A DNA stretch of 64,000 bases from Naasia sp. SYSU D00057. GTDB lineage: Bacteria > Actinomycetota > Actinomycetes > Actinomycetales > Microbacteriaceae. The translations under genes were made by a program, and so were the position numbers. The stretch is from positions 1-64,000 of the forward strand of contig NZ_JAFMSZ010000005.1 of assembly GCF_017916505.1 (NCBI RefSeq), in the 5' to 3' direction. Shown here in pieces: positions 60,284 to 64,000 of the stretch. A model generated the notes under the pieces. The model did no database searches. It saw nothing but the letters and a program-made list of their open reading frames with translations, and had not been told where the DNA came from. The first letter of the stretch is position 1. Each line of letters starts with the position of its first letter.

Positions 60284-61486
60284 CTAGTGGGCGCCCTCGT
60301 CCTCGCGCGCGAACTCCTCGGTCGTGGGCACCGCCGCCCGTCGCCGCGCCTCGGCGCGCACGTCGCGCTTGATGCGCCGGCGGAGCGCGAGCCGGCGGAG
60401 GCCGCGGGCGTTGCGGTACTCCTCCTCGGCCTGCCGGTGGTTGGCGTCGGCGACGAGGCGGCGGGCCTCCTCGAGCTTGAGGGCGTCCTCCACCTCCGTC
60501 TCCTCCTTGCTGAGGCTGCGGGGCTCGATGCCGGCGTCCTGCATCCCGACGTCGATCCAGGACGCGGCGATCAGCAGCACCTGGCAGAAGAAGTTGAAGA
60601 AGATGAGGAGACCGATGATCACCGCGAAGCCGGCGAGGAGCGGGTTGTTGCCGACGCCGCCGATGAGGCCCTGCGCGAAGGCCGCCTTGAGGACGCCGAT
60701 GCCGACCGCGCCGATGGCGGCGCCCACCGCGAGCCGCTTGAGGGGGATCGGGACTGCGGACAGGATGCGGTACGCGGCGGCCACCGTGATGAAGTCGACG
60801 AGGAAGACGAGGACGTAGCCGATCACCGTGCTGACGACGACGGCGAACAGCGACTGCTCGTCGATGCCGAGGAAGGTCAGCGTTGCCCGCACGGCTCCGT
60901 TGGTGATGAAGGTGAGGCCCGCGGAGACGAGGATGAGGACGCCGAAGCCGAGGGCGAGCCCCAGGTCGCGCAGCTTCTGCAGCACGATCATGGTGGTGTC
61001 GGGCGGCAGCGCGAAGATGCGGCGGACGGCGTCGCGCATCGAGGCGAGGAAGCCGAGCGCGGTGAGCAGCAGTCCGACGAGGGCGATGGCGCCCGTCCAG
61101 CTGAGCGTGTCGGCGGAGAGCAGGTCGTCGGGGTCGACGGCGCCCTCGCCGTTCTCGCCGAGCAGGCCGGGGACGGTCGTGTTGATGCCGCTGATGAGCC
61201 CGTCACGGAGGACGGGGTTGCCGGCGATGATGAAGCCCGCGATCGAGAAGGTCACCCAGAGCGCGGCGAAGGTCGCGAAGACGGCGTTGTAGCTCATCCC
61301 GGCGGCGAGCAGAGGTCCGCCGTCCTCGTTGTAGTGCTGCAGCACCCGCATGGGGCGCGAGGCGGTTATCCGCTGGATGAGCCCCGCGAACCCGGTCTTC
61401 TGCTCTTCGGGGGTGGGCTTGGCGCTGGGCGCGGTCGCGACGGTCTCCCCGTCCCGCACGGCCAGCGTGTCGGCGTCCTTCGCCAT
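60284..61486 (-). CDS. YihY/virulence factor BrkB family membrane protein
   Basis: A 400-residue protein with six spans and the family pattern GPLLAAGMSYNAVFATFAAL near the start, with the later NPLLAGFAVIIGLLIFFNFF and QVLLIAASWID. A charged cytoplasmic tail of about 80 residues (EETEVEDALKLEEARRLVAD and onward) follows. Function of the family is not settled; it was once taken for RNase BN. The ATG is 6 nt after a TAGGCT -10 box. Confidence 0.88.
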   Translation of the reverse strand: MAKDADTLAVRDGETVATAPSAKPTPEEQKTGFAGLIQRITASRPMRVLQHYNEDGGPLLAAGMSYNAVFATFAALWVTFSIAGFIIAGNPVLRDGLISGINTTVPGLLGENGEGAVDPDDLLSADTLSWTGAIALVGLLLTALGFLASMRDAVRRIFALPPDTTMIVLQKLRDLGLALGFGVLILVSAGLTFITNGAVRATLTFLGIDEQSLFAVVVSTVIGYVLVFLVDFITVAAAYRILSAVPIPLKRLAVGAAIGAVGIGVLKAAFAQGLIGGVGNNPLLAGFAVIIGLLIFFNFFCQVLLIAASWIDVGMQDAGIEPRSLSKEETEVEDALKLEEARRLVADANHRQAEEEYRNARGLRRLALRRRIKRDVRAEARRRAAVPTTEEFAREDEGAH

Positions 61487-61492
61487 GCCGGA

Positions 61493-61498
61493 AGCCTA
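61493..61498 (-). promoter_or_regulatory. -10 box of a leaderless promoter for the YihY-family gene
   Basis: TAGGCT on the minus strand, 6 nt before the ATG, without a Shine-Dalgarno sequence. Confidence 0.5.
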
Positions 61499-61576
61499 TG
61501 GCCGGGCCCCGGTGCCCTGCCGACTGCCGCCCCGCGGTTGCCCCGCCGCCCGCCTCCCTGCTACGGCGCCGCCTCA

Positions 61577-61643
61577 GCAGGACTTTCTGCAAACAGCAGG
61601 ACTTCTGGGCCCGGAATGTCCTGCTCAGTGCAGAAAGTCCTGC
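61577..61643. repeat. Palindromic quartet repeat F (class II), overlapping a gene end
   Basis: Forward GCAGGAC starts at 61577 and 61596. Reverse GTCCTGC starts at 61618 and 61637. Spacing is 19-22-19. The outer stem GCAGGACTTTCTGCA (61577-61591) pairs perfectly with 61629-61643, and the inner AGCAGGAC pairs with GTCCTGCT around GGGCCC. The right outer arm is also the last codons of the DUF559-type gene. Confidence 0.92.
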
Positions 61644-62497
61644 CGAGTGGTGCGAGCTGGGGCGTGCTGCGAAAGGGTCGAGAGGACGGTCGCCTCGACG
61701 GTGGGCCAGTCGTAGACGACGCTGCCGTAGTCGAACTGGAGGGTGAGCTTGCCGTCGCGGTACAGACTGCTGATGCGCCGCCGGTCCTTCGAGAACGAGG
61801 CCGCCTGCGCATGGAACTCCCGGCCATCGAGCTCGACCACCAGCCAGTCGTCGATGAGGAGATCGACCCGGCCGATGCCCGGCAGGACGACCTGCGGCTC
61901 AGCGCGCACTCCGCGAAGGGCGAGACGGTAGCGCGCGATGGATTCGATGCCCGACTCGCTGCGTGCATCGAGAAGGTGGGAGAGCGCGGCCGCGTGAGCC
62001 GAGGTGGACGCCAGCACCGAGCGGAGGCGGTTCTCCGAGATGATCCGCCGCTGCATCAGCGAATCCAGGACGGCCACGGCGAACCAGGACGGCTGGCAGG
62101 ACACGAGGTGACGCACGCTCGCCTCGGGAGGACTGGCCGCGAATCGGGACCCGATCGCGTGACCACCACCGTGCCAGTGCACCGTGACCTCGTCCGATTC
62201 CGCCGTCGCGAGCCGTCGGCCGGACGCGGACGGTGACATCGCGACGTGCAGCCGAGGATCCGGCGGTCGCCACGCTCCGGTTGCGGCCAGAGCCGTGACG
62301 CATCCCGCCCGCCCACCGAGCTGCATTGCACGCACCACATCCGGGTTGGCGCCGACAGCCGCGTACCAGCCGCGCACGACCGGACGGAGGCGTCCTTCTC
62401 GAACGGCCGTCTCGACTCCATGTCGAGTGACCCCCTGCGCTCGGAGGTCCGCTGCGCTGAACACGCCGAAGGCTGACATGGCGACGAGTGTCGGCAT
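61625..62497 (-). CDS. AbiEi-like winged-helix protein with DUF559 (Vsr-like nuclease) domain
   Basis: A 290-residue protein. The N-terminal part (about 5-55) resembles the AbiEi antitoxin/transcriptional-regulator wing (FSAADLRAQGVTRHGVETAV). The C-terminal 100 residues follow the DUF559/very-short-patch-repair nuclease fold: GIGRVDLLIDDWLVVELDG, then FSKDRRRISSLYRDG. Such proteins are abundant orphans in actinobacteria and have no proven toxin partner. The last seven residues, TRQDFLH, come from palindromic repeat F. The start is either 62497 (AGAAG upstream) or 62479. Confidence 0.78.
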   Translation of the reverse strand: MPTLVAMSAFGVFSAADLRAQGVTRHGVETAVREGRLRPVVRGWYAAVGANPDVVRAMQLGGRAGCVTALAATGAWRPPDPRLHVAMSPSASGRRLATAESDEVTVHWHGGGHAIGSRFAASPPEASVRHLVSCQPSWFAVAVLDSLMQRRIISENRLRSVLASTSAHAAALSHLLDARSESGIESIARYRLALRGVRAEPQVVLPGIGRVDLLIDDWLVVELDGREFHAQAASFSKDRRRISSLYRDGKLTLQFDYGSVVYDWPTVEATVLSTLSQHAPARTTRQDFLH

Positions 62498-62571
62498 CGC
62501 AGTGCTTCTGAGGAGCACCGGCGGCTCGACCGTGGGGAGCGCCACCTCACCCGCCGCTGTGGAGGGCCGCG

Positions 62572-62646
62572 GTCAGCAGGATTTTCTGCAACTAGCAGGA
62601 CAAATCAGGCCGAGAAGTCCTGCTGAATGCAGAAAGTCCTGCTGAC
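62572..62646. repeat. Palindromic quartet repeat G (class II)
   Basis: Forward GCAGGA starts at 62576 and 62595. Reverse GTCCTGC starts at 62617 and 62636. Spacing is 19-22-19. The outer stem GTCAGCAGGATTTTCTGCA (62572-62590) pairs with 62628-62646 over 19 bp with one G-T wobble. It lies 11 nt beyond the sdhB stop. Confidence 0.92.
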
Positions 62647-62657
62647 GGCGGGGGCCC

Positions 62658-63455
62658 CTACGGCTTGCCGACGAGGATGGCCTGCTTGACTTCCTTGATC
62701 GCCTTCGTGATCTCGATGCCGCGGGGGCAGGCCTCCGAGCAGTTGAAGGTCGTGCGGCAGCGCCACACGCCCTCCTTGTCGTTGAGGATGTCGAGGCGCA
62801 CCTGAGCGGACTCGTCGCGGTCGTCGAAGATGAACCGGTGCGCGTTCACGATCGCGGCCGGTCCGAAGTACTGGCCGTCGGTCCAGAACACGGGGCAGGA
62901 CGAGGTGCAAGCCGCGCAGAGGATGCACTTCGTGGTGTCGTCGAAGCGCTCGCGAGCGACCGGGCTCTGGGTGCGCTCGCGGCCCCCCGGCGGCGTGCTG
63001 TTCGCGATGAGGAACGGCTGCACCTGGCGGTAGGCCTCGAAGAAGGGCTCCATGTCGACGACGAGGTCCTTCTCGAGCGGCAGGCCCTTCAGCGCCTCGA
63101 CGTAGATCGGCTTCGACGGGTCGAGGTCCTTGATCAGCGTCTTGCACGCGAGGCGGTTGCGGCCGTTGATGCGCATCGCATCCGAGCCGCAGATGCCGTG
63201 CGCGCAGGAGCGGCGGAAGGTCAGCGACCCGTCCTGCTCCCACTTGATCTTGTGCAGCGCGTCGAGGATGCGGTCCGTCGGCAGGACGCGGACGTCGAAG
63301 TCCTGCCAGCGCGGCTCGTCATCCGTCTCCGGGATGTAGCGGCGGATGATCAGCGTGACGACGAAGGAGCCGGGAGGCGCGTCCTCGACCGCGGTGGTCT
63401 CGGTGGTGCGCTCGGGGATCCGCGTCTGCGCGGCTTCGATCGTGACGGTCGACAT
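62658..63455 (-). CDS. sdhB: Succinate dehydrogenase iron-sulfur subunit
   Basis: A 265-residue subunit carrying the three clusters between SdhA and quinone. The 2Fe-2S ligands are in RRSCAHGICGSDAM and RLACKTLI, the 4Fe-4S ligands in CILCAACTSSCPVF, and the 3Fe-4S ligands in CRTTFNCSEACPRGI. It lies 38 nt after sdhA, in the usual order. The N-terminal 30 residues are variable and hydrophilic. Confidence 0.96.
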   Translation of the reverse strand: MSTVTIEAAQTRIPERTTETTAVEDAPPGSFVVTLIIRRYIPETDDEPRWQDFDVRVLPTDRILDALHKIKWEQDGSLTFRRSCAHGICGSDAMRINGRNRLACKTLIKDLDPSKPIYVEALKGLPLEKDLVVDMEPFFEAYRQVQPFLIANSTPPGGRERTQSPVARERFDDTTKCILCAACTSSCPVFWTDGQYFGPAAIVNAHRFIFDDRDESAQVRLDILNDKEGVWRCRTTFNCSEACPRGIEITKAIKEVKQAILVGKP

Positions 63456-63493
63456 CAGTGCTTCCGATCCGTGTCGAGGAGGGAGGGCAGCAT

Positions 63494-64000
63494 CTAGTAC
63501 TTCCGCTCCATCGGCTGGTAGTTGGTGATCACGACGGGCTTCCAGTCGAGCTCGATGTGGTCGTCGGCGTGCGAGCTGTGCGGGTCGCCGGTGAGGTACG
63601 CCATCGTGTGCTTCATGTACTCGGAGTCGTCCCGCTTCGGGAAGTCGTCGCGCATGTGGCCGCCGCGGCTCTCCTTGCGGTTGCGCGCCGAGTAGACGAC
63701 GACCTCGGCGAGGTCGAGGAGGAAGCCGAGCTCGATGGCCTCGAGCAGGTCGGTGTTGAACCGCTTGCCCTTGTCCTGGACGGCGATGTGCTTGTAGCGC
63801 TCGCGCAGCTCGACGATCTTCTCCATCATCTCGCCGAGCGACTCCTCGGTGCGGAACACCTGGGCCTTGCGGTCCATCTCGTCCTGCAGCTCCTTGCGGA
63901 TCGCGGCGATCCGCTCGGTGCCGGTCGACGCCTGCAGCTGCTCGATCAGCTCGCGGATGCCGCGGGCCGGGTCGTGGGGGAGCGGGACGAACTCGGCGTC
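63494..64000 (-). CDS. sdhA: Succinate dehydrogenase flavoprotein subunit, C-terminal part
   Basis: The last 168 residues of SdhA; the gene runs off the window. The segment holds the C-terminal helical and capping domains, with ELRERYKHIAVQDKGKRFNT, EAIELGFLLDLAEVVVYSAR and the conserved NRKESRGGHMRDDFPKRDD, whose His/Arg belong to the substrate region. It ends NYQPMERKY. sdhB follows on the same strand, completing the soluble part of complex II. Confidence 0.96.
   Translation of the reverse strand, partial: DAEFVPLPHDPARGIRELIEQLQASTGTERIAAIRKELQDEMDRKAQVFRTEESLGEMMEKIVELRERYKHIAVQDKGKRFNTDLLEAIELGFLLDLAEVVVYSARNRKESRGGHMRDDFPKRDDSEYMKHTMAYLTGDPHSSHADDHIELDWKPVVITNYQPMERKY

Noticed and set aside
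61625-62497. Complete AbiE toxin-antitoxin system
   Set aside because: Only a wing resembling AbiEi is present; no AbiEii nucleotidyltransferase gene is adjacent.

Overview
High-GC actinobacterial chromosome (roughly 70% G+C by eye), most likely Microbacteriaceae. The evidence is GTG starts, leaderless promoters of the form TAnnnT-N6/7-start, a MGKLIYG... protein (DUF7882-like), an LtrA-DUF6412-YidC gene string, and a riboflavin operon under an FMN riboswitch. The genus cannot be fixed from the sequence alone. The window opens in the 3' end of a 5S rRNA gene and closes inside sdhA. No tRNA, insertion sequence, prophage, CRISPR array or replication origin is visible, and no stretch longer than 300 bases lacks a gene.

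Layout. 0.1-1.1 kb: rRNA terminator, a BLUF photoreceptor and a small membrane protein. 1.2-9.3 kb: acyl-CoA and alcohol metabolism (short-chain dehydrogenase, acyl-CoA dehydrogenase, thiolase, formaldehyde-dehydrogenase-like enzyme, acyl-CoA ligase) and an M20 peptidase. 9.3-19.4 kb: a thioredoxin-reductase-like enzyme divergent from an XRE-cupin regulator, a metallo-beta-lactamase-fold protein, GNAT, divergent MarR/TetR, ArsR, an LtrA-DUF6412-YidC membrane operon, an AraC regulator, and an operon of lipoprotein, 27-residue membrane peptide and DUF6766 protein. 19.5-30.7 kb: carbohydrate block with an epimerase, a GH13 alpha-glucosidase, an AraC regulator coupled to a serine hydrolase, and a divergent six-gene operon (sugar isomerase, Gfo/Idh oxidoreductase, DUF6807 protein, ABC binding protein and two permeases). 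A 31-bp dyad sits in the divergent gap.

30.9-37.6 kb: a 48-residue zinc-ribbon protein, a frameshifted Yx(F/W/Y)xxD lipoprotein gene, an ECF sigma/anti-sigma pair with recognisable SigL-like promoters, DUF2231, a TetR-MFS efflux pair and a SulP transporter. 37.7-43.9 kb: a signalling cluster (degenerate SGNH-GAF fusion, stand-alone receiver, PAS-hybrid kinase, receiver-HTH regulator, ATPase-less kinase-like membrane protein). 44-53.6 kb: CAP-like secreted protein, Gfo/Idh, DacB, PhzF, PncA, an ABC exporter with its small HTH regulator, an MHS transporter with a RbsD/FucU protein, and ribokinase. 53.7-60.1 kb: ribD-ribE-ribBA-ribH, HAD, TrpS, XthA. 60.2-64 kb: YihY, a DUF559-type protein, sdhB and sdhA.

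The most unusual signal is a family of seven intergenic palindromes. Each carries two forward and two reverse half-sites in nested stems with a 19- or 20-bp repeat step. The arm sequence differs between classes while pairing is kept. All seven lie just downstream of stop codons and none lies between divergent starts. I know of no named family that matches. The second notable signal is an ECF regulon readable from DNA: one palindrome supplies the -35 boxes of two divergent promoters, and a third promoter uses the anti-sigma stop codon as part of its -35 box.
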